A DNA stretch of 31,885 nt, taken from assembly GCA_019421365.1 (NCBI GenBank), contig JAHZFJ010000039.1:1-31885 (forward strand), read 5' to 3'. A program made the position numbers and the translations under genes. Origin of the DNA: Lachnospiraceae bacterium (GTDB lineage: Bacteria > Bacillota > Clostridia > Lachnospirales > Lachnospiraceae). Under the pieces are notes generated by a model that saw nothing but the letters and a program-made list of their open reading frames with translations, did no database searches and was not told the origin of the DNA. The first letter of the stretch is position 1; each line of letters opens with the position of its first letter. Below are positions 7,789-15,678 of this stretch, in pieces.

Positions 7789-9135
7789 TTAGTTTAACGT
7801 AGCAAGTATATTGTTAACGAAATCATCTAACTTAGATTGTAAGTTATCTGCTGTAATAGATCCATCCATTAAACCAGTACCAAATGCTTCAGCTGGTGTC
7901 CAGTAATTTCCTGTCTGTGCAATTGAAGTTTGAAGTGTTGCATTTTGAGATTGAGCTGTCATAGCTGCAAGAGCTTGGTTAGAAGACATTGCTTCAGTAT
8001 CATTAGCTAAAGTTAAGTTGGTAGGACCATAGCTGAATTGTTCAAAACGAGTCTTTTGGCTAGATTCATTTGTTAAATACTCAGCTAATGCCATAGCTGC
8101 TGTTGGGTTAGCTGTTTGAGAGTTAACACCATATAATTTGAAGTTAGCCATACCACCTAATTGAACTGTCTCACCATTTGATAATGTAATTGTAGGAAGT
8201 GGAGCTGTTCCGAAGTTATCTCCTAATGATTTTTGAATAGCTTCTGCATTCCAAGTACCAGTAGCTGTTGCACCAAGAGTACCAGCTTCAAAAGCTGCTA
8301 ATAATAAGCCATCATCGTGGTTAGCAAATTTAGTGTTTTTAGCAAGATCTAATAAGTATTCGCCTGCTAATAAACCTCTTTCATTGTTGAAATCACATAC
8401 TGTAGGATCTGTACCATCTGGTCCGAATAATGTACAACCTGCACCAAAGAAGAATGCTGATAAGTACCAGCCATTGTCGATATCATAAGAGAAGTTTGTT
8501 ACACCAGAACCTAAATCTTTTGCCATCATAGCGTCAAGAGATTTAATTTCTTCCTCAGTGTATTTGCTCTTATCATAGTACATGAAATATGTATCTGAAG
8601 ATGATGGATATGCATATAATTGTCCATCTACTGTACAAGCTGCAATTGAAGCTTCTGTATTATTAGCAATAATTTGATCAGTGTTCATAGCTACTGGGAA
8701 TAACGCACCAGCTTGAACTAATTCAGCGATTTGGTCAGAAGCAAATGTGAATACATCGGCTGCTACTGAAGGGTCTTTTAATACTTCACTTTTAGCATCT
8801 GCTTCAGAAACTACACCAAATTCAATTGTGATATTGTCATTTGGATAAAGTGCTTTAAACTCTTCACAAATTGCTTGAATTGAGTCTTGTTGTTCTTGAG
8901 GTCCCCATACTTTTAATGTAGCATCACCAATTGAAACTGGTTCTTCAGCTGCTGTATCATCTGTTGTTGCTGCATCATCTGTTGTTGCTGTGTCATCTGT
9001 TGTTGCTGCATCATCTGTTGTTACATCTGTGCTAGCTTTATTGTTACCATTGTTTTTCTTACCACAAGCAGTTAAACTTGATAATGCTAATACAGTGATT
9101 AATGCTAAAGCTATAATTTTTTTGCCTTTTCTCAT
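7789..9135 (-). CDS. Maltodextrin-binding lipoprotein, MalE-like
   Basis: Solute-binding lipoprotein of the ABC importer, 448 aa. Residues 1-24 are a signal peptide with lipobox LTAC (modified C24). A flexible acidic linker of repeated Ala/Thr/Thr/Asp/Asp units (about residues 36-63) follows, then a mature type-1 extracellular binding domain starting around VSIGDATLKVWGPQEQQDSI, with family-typical segments such as GGMANFKLYGVNSQTANPTAAMALAEYL. The start ATG at 9135 has AAGGAG about 15 bases upstream and a nearer GAGG. It lies between glgP and the permease genes in the same orientation. Maltodextrin specificity is inferred from context and overall resemblance to maltose-binding proteins. Confidence 0.93.
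   Translation of the reverse strand: MRKGKKIIALALITVLALSSLTACGKKNNGNNKASTDVTTDDAATTDDTATTDDAATTDDTAAEEPVSIGDATLKVWGPQEQQDSIQAICEEFKALYPNDNITIEFGVVSEADAKSEVLKDPSVAADVFTFASDQIAELVQAGALFPVAMNTDQIIANNTEASIAACTVDGQLYAYPSSSDTYFMYYDKSKYTEEEIKSLDAMMAKDLGSGVTNFSYDIDNGWYLSAFFFGAGCTLFGPDGTDPTVCDFNNERGLLAGEYLLDLAKNTKFANHDDGLLLAAFEAGTLGATATGTWNAEAIQKSLGDNFGTAPLPTITLSNGETVQLGGMANFKLYGVNSQTANPTAAMALAEYLTNESSQKTRFEQFSYGPTNLTLANDTEAMSSNQALAAMTAQSQNATLQTSIAQTGNYWTPAEAFGTGLMDGSITADNLQSKLDDFVNNILATLN
8954..9025 (-). repeat. 18-bp tandem repeat coding the MalE linker
   Basis: Four near-identical 18-bp units (8954-8971, 8972-8989, 8990-9007, 9008-9025) encode the Ala/Thr-Thr-Asp-Asp linker between the lipidated cysteine and the binding domain. 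The first three differ at two positions only. Length variation between strains is likely because such arrays expand and contract. Confidence 0.85.
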
Positions 9136-9159
9136 AATCTCTACCTCTTTCTCCTTTTT

Positions 9160-9246
9160 TTAACCTTACTGGTTAATGATTCACGGCGTATTATTACGCC
9201 AGCGTAATTTATATGTGATAGAAAAGCCTAACTCCCCTCTATCACA
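9160..9246 (-). other. Cluster of inverted repeats upstream of malE
   Basis: The 208-bp glgP-malE spacer has several inverted repeats: TTAACC/GGTTAA (9160-9165, 9171-9176) just before the malE ribosome site; GGCGTA/TACGCC (9185-9190, 9195-9200), which competes with TTACGC/GCGTAA (9194-9207); and TGTGATAG/CTATCACA (9214-9221, 9239-9246). A further imperfect AATATGC/GCATATT pair lies around 9295-9311. I found no convincing -35/-10 pair, so malE is probably read from upstream. The structures may stabilise or process the message. Confidence 0.5.
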
Positions 9247-9343
9247 TGACTCCAGGAAAAACAAATCTTGTTCTCCCCGTTGCCATGAATAAAATATGCT
9301 CTGCATATTCATTCCGATAGTAATGTGACTCTTAATATAAACC

Positions 9344-11683
9344 TTACTTCACCTTCCAGATATCAACCGCATAATCATGGATTGTTCTATCACTGGAGAA
9401 TTTCCCCGCGTTAGCAGTGTTAATGAAACATTTTCTTCTGAATGTATATGTATCAGAGAAGTCCTTGTTTGCTTTTAATTTAGCATCAACATATGGTAGT
9501 AAATCTTCTAATAAGTAATAATTATCTGGTTTATGCCAGCTTGCACCTTTTAATAAAGAATCATATAATTCTTTGAACATTCCTGTACCATTATCATCGA
9601 ATGTTCCATCTATTAATGTGTCAACAACTCTCTTAATTCTTGGGTTTGAATTATAAAGAACATTTGGATCATAGCTATCTTTAATCTTTTCTAAGTCCTC
9701 AACTCTAGCACCAAAGATGTAGTTGTTTTCTTCACCAGCTTGTTGAACAATTTCCACGTTAGCACCATCATAAGTTCCAAGTGTAACTGCACCGTTTAAC
9801 ATGAATTTCATATTACCAGTACCTGATGCTTCCGTACCTGCAGTTGAGATTTGTTCTGATACATCTGCCGCTGGGGTAATCTTCTCAGCATAAGACACAT
9901 TGTAGTTATGTACAAATACAACTTGAAGTTTATCATTTACATCTTTATCTTCTGTAATCATCTTACCGATTTCATTGATAAATTTGATAATACCTTTAGC
10001 TCTAAAATATCCAGGTGCTGCTTTTGCGCCGAAGATAAATGCAGTTGGATTAAAGTCTTTGATTCTTCCTTCTTTCAATCCATAATATATATCTAGGATA
10101 GAGAATGCATTAAGTAATTGTCTCTTATACTCATGTAATCTCTTTACTTGTATGTCAAATATGAATTCTGGATTAACTACAATTCCTTCTTGCTTCTCAA
10201 TATAATCAGCAAGTTGACGCTTTTTGATATTCTTAATATCTCCAAATTGCTTAATTACAGCTTTATCATCTTTGAATTTCTCTAAATCTTTCAATTTATC
10301 AAGATCAGTAATCCATGAATTTCCGATTTTATCACTTATGAACCCTGATAACTCCATATTAGCAAGAGCTAACCAACGACGTTGTGTAATTCCATTTGTT
10401 TTGTTATTAAAACGTTCTGGATAGATTTCATACCATTCATGTAATGCATCATTCTTAAGAATCTCTGTATGAATCCAAGCAACACCGTTTGTAGAATGAC
10501 TTGCATAGATTGCTAAACGCGCCATATGAATTAAATCATTCTCATCAATAATATAGTATTTCTTTTGGTCTTCTTCTGAGATTCCAAGTGATTTTAATTC
10601 TTTTAATAAAGCTTTATGTATCATTACAACGTATTTGTATACGTTTGGAATAACTGTTTTGAATAACTTAACCCACCATTTTTCAAGTGCCTCAGCCATA
10701 ACTGTATGGTTTGTATAAGCAAAAGTTTCTTTTGCAATCTTAAATGCTTTTGCAAATGTCATACCTTCTTGTTCCATGAATAAACGAATTAATTCAGGAA
10801 TTGCTACTACTGGGTGAGTGTCATTTAACTGGATTGCATATTCACTTGAGAATTGACTGAAATCGTTACCGTGAACTGCCTTATAATTCTTAATAATATC
10901 TTGTAAAGATGCACTTGAGAAGAAATATTGTTGTTTTAATCTTAATTTCTTACCAGCATCCGTATTATCATTTGGATATAATACACTTGTAATCGCTTCA
11001 GCATCAGTTCTTGCTTTTACTGATTTTTCATATCTAGAATCATTGAACGCTTCGAAGTTGAAGTTTTCTAATGGTTCTGCTTGCCATAGGCGAAGAGTAT
11101 TAACAGTCTTTGCACCATAACCAATAACAGGTGTATCATATGGAACAGCGTATACTAATTGATTTTTGAACTCAATAAGAATCTTTTCTTCTTCTCTTCT
11201 TACAGACCATGGATCTCCACATCTGAGCCAATCATCAGCTGTTTCCATTTGGAAACCATCTTCAAAATATTGTTTGAATAGGCCATATTTGTAACGTAAT
11301 CCATAACCATTAAGTCTTACATTAATTGTAGCACCTGAATCAAGGAAGCATGCTGCAAGACGTCCAAGGCCACCATTGCCAAGTGCTGCATCCTCAATAT
11401 CTTCGAATATACGAATATCGATATTGTTTTCACTCATCAATTCTGAGAATTGATTCAATAGCCCAAGATTTAATAAGTTATTATATACTAATCGTCCGAT
11501 TAGAAATTCCGCTGATAAATAGCATACTTTTTTACCTTTTGCCTGAATTCCTTCTTCTGGATTAACGGTCTGCATAGCTGCTTTTGATACCGCATTATAT
11601 AATTGAATTGTGGTTGCTTCTTTAATTGTAGTTGCATAATCAAGTTCAAGTATTGTTTTCACGTTTGTTTTAAAATTACTCAC
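9344..11683 (-). CDS. glgP: Glycogen/maltodextrin phosphorylase
   Basis: Cytoplasmic GT35 phosphorylase that releases glucose-1-phosphate from non-reducing ends of alpha-1,4-glucans. The pyridoxal-phosphate motif EASGTGNMKFMLNGA with the Schiff-base lysine, the following GTYDGANVEI, the LGNGGLGRLAACF segment near residue 103 and VKRLHEYKRQ are all present. The 779 aa length is slightly below the usual 800-840, with a short N-terminus that lacks the allosteric extension of animal enzymes. The start is GTG at 11683 after AAGGAGG. It sits between malQ and the importer genes, so it probably acts on imported maltodextrins; a role in glycogen breakdown is also possible. Confidence 0.95.
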   Translation of the reverse strand: MSNFKTNVKTILELDYATTIKEATTIQLYNAVSKAAMQTVNPEEGIQAKGKKVCYLSAEFLIGRLVYNNLLNLGLLNQFSELMSENNIDIRIFEDIEDAALGNGGLGRLAACFLDSGATINVRLNGYGLRYKYGLFKQYFEDGFQMETADDWLRCGDPWSVRREEEKILIEFKNQLVYAVPYDTPVIGYGAKTVNTLRLWQAEPLENFNFEAFNDSRYEKSVKARTDAEAITSVLYPNDNTDAGKKLRLKQQYFFSSASLQDIIKNYKAVHGNDFSQFSSEYAIQLNDTHPVVAIPELIRLFMEQEGMTFAKAFKIAKETFAYTNHTVMAEALEKWWVKLFKTVIPNVYKYVVMIHKALLKELKSLGISEEDQKKYYIIDENDLIHMARLAIYASHSTNGVAWIHTEILKNDALHEWYEIYPERFNNKTNGITQRRWLALANMELSGFISDKIGNSWITDLDKLKDLEKFKDDKAVIKQFGDIKNIKKRQLADYIEKQEGIVVNPEFIFDIQVKRLHEYKRQLLNAFSILDIYYGLKEGRIKDFNPTAFIFGAKAAPGYFRAKGIIKFINEIGKMITEDKDVNDKLQVVFVHNYNVSYAEKITPAADVSEQISTAGTEASGTGNMKFMLNGAVTLGTYDGANVEIVQQAGEENNYIFGARVEDLEKIKDSYDPNVLYNSNPRIKRVVDTLIDGTFDDNGTGMFKELYDSLLKGASWHKPDNYYLLEDLLPYVDAKLKANKDFSDTYTFRRKCFINTANAGKFSSDRTIHDYAVDIWKVK

Positions 11684-11760
11684 GAGTTGTTCCTCCTTAA
11701 CGTTAGCTTTATTAATGTGGTTTCGTGATATTCATAATCACTGTTACATATCAGTAGCGA

Positions 11761-13260
11761 TTATCTACCGTATGTATCTGCTAATTTGTTCAGCCTCTTA
11801 ATACACTCTTCAGTTAGCTGGCCTTCTGCCATTCTCCATTGCCAGTTTCCACCTAGAGAAGATGGAAGGTTCATTCTTGCACGATCATCTAGTTTAAGAA
11901 TATCTTGTACTTGGAAAATTGCTACTGCTGCATTACTTGCATAAGCTGCTTTTATGATAGCATCAGGAATATCTTTCTTTCTTTTAACACCAAGATACTC
12001 TAGTGCATATTCTTCTTCAACTTTATCTATAGTTTTAAGATAGCCCACCATAGTTTGGTTGTCATGTGTCCCCCCATATACAACTGTGTTGCTAGAATTA
12101 TAATTATGAGGCAAGTATTCATTATCAGAACCGCTATTAAAAGCGAACTGTAATATCTTCATTCCTGGAAATCCAGTACGATCCATAAGCTTTCTTACTG
12201 ATGGAATCATTACACCTAGGTCTTCTGCTATTATCTTTGCATCCCCGATTGATTCCATAATTACTTTCGTCAGTTTATTGCCTGGACCTTTTTTATATTT
12301 ACCATGCTCTGCTGTCTCACATTCAGCAGGAATTCTAAAATATCTAACAATACCGATGAAATGATCGATGCGAACAACATCGTAAAGTTTTGACGATGAT
12401 TGCATTCTCTTTCTCCACCAGTCAAAATTATTTTGCCCCATCTTATCCCAATCATATAATGGATTTCCCCATCTTTGACCAGTTTCAGAGAAGAAATCAG
12501 GAGGTACCCCAGCAATATTGATAGGTCTCTTTCTTTCATCTAACTCAAATAAGTCCCCGTGTACCCACACATCAGAACTATCCATTGCAACGTACAAAGG
12601 AATATCTCCAATTATTTGTATTCCCTTTTGGTTTGCGTATGCTTTTAAGTTAAACCATTGCTCATAGAATTTGAACTGACAGAACTTCCAAAATTCTACT
12701 TCCTCTTTTAATTCTTTTTCGTACTTCTTAACCGCATTCGGTTTTCTAAAGCGAATGTCCTCTTCCCAAAGAAGCCACTCCTTGTTATCAAAATGATTTT
12801 TTATCGCCATATAAAGACTATAATCATCGATCCAATAATTATTCTCATTACAAAACTGTATGTACTCTTTTTCCTTTTGATGATTACTTCGTGCAAATGC
12901 CTTTTTCAAAATTACAAATCTGCTATTATAGATTGCTTCGTAATCAACTTTATCTTCTTCATCTCCCCAGAAGTGTTCATCTACTTCTGATCGCTCTAAC
13001 AAGCCCTCACTTATTAGCGTATCAATATCTATAAAATAAGGATTCCCTGCAAAAGCAGAAAATGATTGATATGGACTGTCTCCATAGCTTGTCGGCCCCA
13101 AAGGAAGAACCTGCCAGTATTTTTGTTTTGCTTCCACTAATAGATCTACAAAATCAAAACCAGCCTTGCCAAATGTTCCTATACCGTATGGTGAAGGTAA
13201 ACTGCTAACGGGTAATAATAACCCAGCCCCCCTTGATAATTCTGTATTCTTCTTTTCCAT
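11761..13260 (-). CDS. malQ: 4-alpha-glucanotransferase (amylomaltase)
   Basis: GH77 enzyme, 499 aa, of normal bacterial/plant D-enzyme length. It transfers maltodextrin segments and releases glucose, making longer chains for the phosphorylase. N-terminal GAGLLLPVSSLPSPYGIGTFG is family-typical. The catalytic set is visible: nucleophile Asp in VRIDHFIGI, acid/base Glu in IIAEDLGV, and Asp in YGGTHDNQTMVGYL. First gene of the operon. ATG at 13260 has only a weak GAGAG upstream. It is followed 77 bp later by glgP. The regulatory region described below lies upstream. Confidence 0.96.
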   Translation of the reverse strand: MEKKNTELSRGAGLLLPVSSLPSPYGIGTFGKAGFDFVDLLVEAKQKYWQVLPLGPTSYGDSPYQSFSAFAGNPYFIDIDTLISEGLLERSEVDEHFWGDEEDKVDYEAIYNSRFVILKKAFARSNHQKEKEYIQFCNENNYWIDDYSLYMAIKNHFDNKEWLLWEEDIRFRKPNAVKKYEKELKEEVEFWKFCQFKFYEQWFNLKAYANQKGIQIIGDIPLYVAMDSSDVWVHGDLFELDERKRPINIAGVPPDFFSETGQRWGNPLYDWDKMGQNNFDWWRKRMQSSSKLYDVVRIDHFIGIVRYFRIPAECETAEHGKYKKGPGNKLTKVIMESIGDAKIIAEDLGVMIPSVRKLMDRTGFPGMKILQFAFNSGSDNEYLPHNYNSSNTVVYGGTHDNQTMVGYLKTIDKVEEEYALEYLGVKRKKDIPDAIIKAAYASNAAVAIFQVQDILKLDDRARMNLPSSLGGNWQWRMAEGQLTEECIKRLNKLADTYGR

Positions 13261-13282
13261 GCTGTTTTACACTCTCTTATAT

Positions 13283-13300
13283 TTTCGATAAGTTTCGAAA
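13283..13300. promoter_or_regulatory. Operator O1 of the malQ operon
   Basis: The 18-mer TTTCGATAAGTTTCGAAA is an imperfect palindrome beginning 10 bp downstream of the -10 box of promoter P1 and 23 bp before malQ, so a bound protein would block initiation. It matches O2 at 15 of 18 positions. The likely ligand-responsive repressor is the divergent LacI-family protein; this is inference from position and repetition. Confidence 0.7.
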
Positions 13301-13310
13301 TGTTGTATTT

Positions 13311-13339
13311 AGAATAACACTTTAACTATACTTTGTCAA
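13311..13339 (-). promoter_or_regulatory. Sigma-A promoter P1 of the malQ operon
   Basis: On the minus strand TTGACA (13339-13334), 17 bp, TATTCT (13316-13311). The predicted start near 13304 places O1 at about +4 to +21. The malQ ATG follows 51 bp after the -10 box. Confidence 0.7.
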
Positions 13340-13547
13340 TAGAGCTTTCTATTTTTATAGCTATTTTTTATATTTTTTTTTACTTATATAATATTTGTTT
13401 GTTCAGTATTACTTTGCAACTTTATATTAGATACTTAAGTAACCTCGAATCTAGCACATTTGTATAAATTATTACAAGTCACATTCATTATATATTAGTT
13501 ATCAAAAATTATAAATAGAGGTGTATTACTCTCCTTTCTCATTATAT

Positions 13548-13565
13548 TTTCGAGAATTTTCGAAA
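13548..13565. promoter_or_regulatory. Operator O2 upstream of the malQ operon
   Basis: The 18-mer TTTCGAGAATTTTCGAAA shares the pattern TTTCGAnAAnTTTCGAAA with O1. It begins 11 bp downstream of the -10 box of promoter P2, nearly the same geometry as O1 behind P1. The two sites are 265 bp apart, which would also allow looping between bound repressor dimers. Confidence 0.7.
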
Positions 13566-13576
13566 TTCTTTTACAA

Positions 13577-13605
13577 ATTATAGCATTTAACTATATACCT
13601 GTCAA
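13577..13605 (-). promoter_or_regulatory. Sigma-A promoter P2, tandem upstream promoter
   Basis: On the minus strand TTGACA (13605-13600), 17 bp, TATAAT (13582-13577), a perfect consensus. It reads towards malQ with a leader of over 300 nt. About 40 nt into the transcript there is a good AAAGGAG but no start codon at proper distance. The only small frame I saw (17 codons from an ATG at about 13495) lacks a ribosome site. Confidence 0.65.
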
Positions 13606-13709
13606 TAGGATTAATTTAAAACTCCCTTAAATATGAGTGTAATTAAACTATCTTAATTTACAAATTTTAGCGCCAAAATTTAGCACAATCACGAATTAAT
13701 TTTAACTTA

Positions 13710-13738
13710 TTGAAAATAGCTTTTATAGGTAGTATACT
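13710..13738 (+). promoter_or_regulatory. Sigma-A promoter of the LacI-family gene
   Basis: TTGAAA (13710-13715), 17 bp, TATACT (13733-13738). Predicted start near 13745, giving a leader of about 60 nt. No copy of the TTTCGA palindrome overlaps it, so there is no direct sign of autorepression. Confidence 0.6.
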
Positions 13739-13803
13739 TTGTACAATAGGCATAACTTTCAGAATTACTATATTTTTACCCTATAATGCAAAAGGAGGAC
13801 AGA

Positions 13804-14847
13804 ATGGCTACTATTAAAGATATTGCCAATAAATTAGGCATAGCTGTTAGTACCGTTTCAAAAGGACTTAATGGAGCTAGTGATATTAGCGACGAAATGC
13901 GTCAGTTAGTACTTGATACTGCTGTTGAGATGGGATATGCATCTAAGAAAATGCGAAGTCAAGGAAAACGTAAAGTATGTATATTAATCGAAAATATGGA
14001 TTATGAGAATATTGACCAGTTTGGTTATGAGATTATTGTGGGTTTTAAACTTTCTGCAGCAAGACGTCACTGGGATGTAACAGTTATTCCTACCAATCTC
14101 AATATGCAAACGCAAGAAAAGTTTGATACTTTTATGTTGAAGAATGGGTATAGCGGAGCTTTTCTACTCGGTTTTGCCCTTCATGATGACTGGGTAAAAC
14201 AACTCCATAAAACTACAGTTCCAACCGTACTATTCGATAACTACATTGAGAATAACAATCATGTCGGATATGTTGGAACAGACAGTTTTGAAGGTATTCA
14301 TACAGCAGTTACACATCTATATGAGCTTGGACACACGAATATCGCTTTCCTTAATGGATCGAAAAACTCAATGGTATCCGAACAACGTTATCAAGCTTTT
14401 GTACAAAGTATGGAATCATGTGGTCTAACACCTCGTGAAGAATTAATTGAGTATGGTTATTACGTTCCAGATTGTGCAAAATATCACGTTCCTACTTTTT
14501 TAAAAAACGGAGCTACAGCAATTATCTGCGCAAGTGATTTAATTGCTTCAGGTGTTATAACAGAACTAACGAAGATGGGACTCCGAGTACCAGAAGATGT
14601 AAGCGTTATTGGTTTTGATGATCTTCCTATCGCTTCCCAACTTGATCCACCTCTTACTACAGTAAGGCAAGATCGAATTGATTTAGGAAAAAGTGCTTTC
14701 TTGTTATTAGATGGTTTGGTACATAACGTTACAATTAGCAAGATGTTATTACGCGCCAAATTCATTAATAGAAGCTCAACCGCTGACTGTACTAATACCG
14801 CAGTTTCCAAGAAAACAGCTGAAAAAACCATAGTTGATGAATTTTAA
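13804..14847 (+). CDS. LacI-family transcriptional regulator, probable MalR
   Basis: A 347-aa LacI/GalR repressor. The N-terminal helix-turn-helix and hinge read ATIKDIANKLGIAVSTVSKGLNG, followed by a periplasmic-binding-like effector domain with AFLLGF, GYVGTDSFEGIHTAVTHLYELGHTNIAFLNG and the late-family motif VPEDVSVIGFDDLP. The start is ATG at 13804, five bases after AAAGGAGG; an ATG at 13786 in the same frame lies upstream of that site and is not used. It is divergent from the malQ operon, whose promoters carry repeated palindromes, so it is the natural candidate to repress them until a maltodextrin appears. Effector is not deducible. Confidence 0.92.
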   Translation: MATIKDIANKLGIAVSTVSKGLNGASDISDEMRQLVLDTAVEMGYASKKMRSQGKRKVCILIENMDYENIDQFGYEIIVGFKLSAARRHWDVTVIPTNLNMQTQEKFDTFMLKNGYSGAFLLGFALHDDWVKQLHKTTVPTVLFDNYIENNNHVGYVGTDSFEGIHTAVTHLYELGHTNIAFLNGSKNSMVSEQRYQAFVQSMESCGLTPREELIEYGYYVPDCAKYHVPTFLKNGATAIICASDLIASGVITELTKMGLRVPEDVSVIGFDDLPIASQLDPPLTTVRQDRIDLGKSAFLLLDGLVHNVTISKMLLRAKFINRSSTADCTNTAVSKKTAEKTIVDEF

Positions 14848-14874
14848 TAAGAGTTCGCTATGCTTTGCACACCA

Positions 14875-14908
14875 AAAAAGGAAGTTTGCTTTCGCAAACT
14901 TCCTTTTT
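14875..14908. terminator. Bidirectional terminator between LacI-type gene and FliS-like gene
   Basis: Ten-bp GC-containing arms GGAAGTTTGC (14880-14889) and GCAAACTTCC (14894-14903) with a four-nt loop, flanked by five A's and five T's, giving intrinsic termination for both converging genes. Confidence 0.9.
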
Positions 14909-14929
14909 ATTCTCTAATTCTATATAAAT

Positions 14930-15409
14930 CTATGCACGAAAACCTCTAGTTGCCTGATTAGGGTCCACATACATCTCATTTAACGAACCTTTTCCATAAG
15001 TTAATCCTGCATACACTTGTTGTGTATTGCTCATAAGAGGCTCTCTCATATCCTGTTTAGCTACTTCAATAAAGCCCTTAAGTAAGCTTGTAAGGACCTT
15101 AGACGCACTTTCTAGAGGTTCAATCTCATTCTTTAACGTCGACTGAATGAGTTGTTTATTGCAGTATAGATATAACTGCATTAAATCATAGGAGATTGGA
15201 TACCCAAAATCTAATGTATTAATCAATTCATTCACAAACTTGACTGCATGGTTCACATCGCGCGTAAACTTTATATGATCCTGAGCATCAAATGCTTCTT
15301 TGGCGCTCTCTATATCCTTCATTATAATCTCATAAACAATTACCACAAGTTCACTTCCATTAGACTGAGTGATTCTTGTTGTAAAGGTCTTCAAATCTTC
15401 ATTATTCAT
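14930..15409 (-). CDS. FliS-like flagellar export chaperone
   Basis: A helical protein resembling FliS, which binds the C-terminus of unpolymerised flagellin in the cytoplasm. The core pattern fits: a short helix, then SELVVIVYEIIMKDIESAKEAF, then INTLDFGYPISYDLMQLYLYCNKQL, equivalent to the FliS LxxTLDxxxxxSxxLxxLYxY stretch. The length is unusual: about 40 extra residues after the usual end (REPLMSNTQQVYAGLTYGKG onward) form an unstructured-looking tail. ATG at 15409 or in-frame GTG at 15418 may start it; an upstream AGGAA fits GTG better by spacing. It lies directly downstream of flagellin in the same direction, separated by a structured 246-bp spacer, which supports the chaperone role. 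Confidence 0.75.
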   Translation of the reverse strand: MNNEDLKTFTTRITQSNGSELVVIVYEIIMKDIESAKEAFDAQDHIKFTRDVNHAVKFVNELINTLDFGYPISYDLMQLYLYCNKQLIQSTLKNEIEPLESASKVLTSLLKGFIEVAKQDMREPLMSNTQQVYAGLTYGKGSLNEMYVDPNQATRGFRA

Positions 15410-15452
15410 ATTATACACGCGTTCCTTTCCTACTATCATTAATCTGAAAGTG

Positions 15453-15525
15453 ATTGCAAAACTCTATTTGTAGTAGGCACCTCAAAACACAAATATGTTG
15501 TAGGCATGGATAATAGTTTTGCAAT
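15453..15525. other. Inverted repeat in the FliS leader
   Basis: Perfect 11-bp arms ATTGCAAAACT (15453-15463) and AGTTTTGCAAT (15515-15525) enclose an inner ATTTGT/ACAAAT pair and two copies of the octamer-like GTAGGCA. On the minus strand it sits in the untranslated region between flagellin and the FliS-like gene. It may be a leader structure or a processing site. Confidence 0.5.
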
Positions 15526-15535
15526 TGATAAGAAT

Positions 15536-15586
15536 GGATTTAGATGTCAAAAGCCCTCCGAAAAATTTGCCTTCGTCAATTTGCAC
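15536..15586 (+). repeat. 51-bp dispersed repeat, copy B
   Basis: It starts GGATTTAGATG, continues CAAAAGCCCTCC and ends TCGTCAATTTGCAC. It aligns over its full 51 bp without gaps to copy A at 23168-23218 and, in inverse orientation, to copy C at 15629-15678. Copies B and C face each other and can fold into one long hairpin with a 42-nt loop. Confidence 0.8.
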
Positions 15587-15628
15587 ATTCACAAACTATG
15601 GTTTGCATCACATATTCATTAAAAAACC

Positions 15629-15678
15629 GTGCAAATTGACGAGTCAAAATATAAAGTGGGCTTTTGCCACCAAAATCC
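15629..15678 (-). repeat. 51-bp dispersed repeat, copy C (inverted)
   Basis: Read on the minus strand it starts GGATTTTGGTGGCAAAAGCCC and ends TCGTCAATTTGCAC, 50 bp with one gap relative to copies A and B. It begins 7 bp after the flagellin stop codon, so it forms the start of the flagellin 3' untranslated region and is followed on that strand by a T-run (GGTTTTTTAAT). It could serve as terminator. Confidence 0.8.

Larger units (their letters stand above)
13261..13803. other. Regulatory intergenic region malQ / LacI-type regulator
   Basis: This 543-bp gap holds the two promoter/operator modules of the malQ operon (minus), and the promoter of the divergent regulator (plus). Between P1 and P2, from about 13340 to 13547, the sequence is very AT-rich, with a long T-run around 13370-13381 and no coding frame or strong hairpin that I can support. 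Confidence 0.7.
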
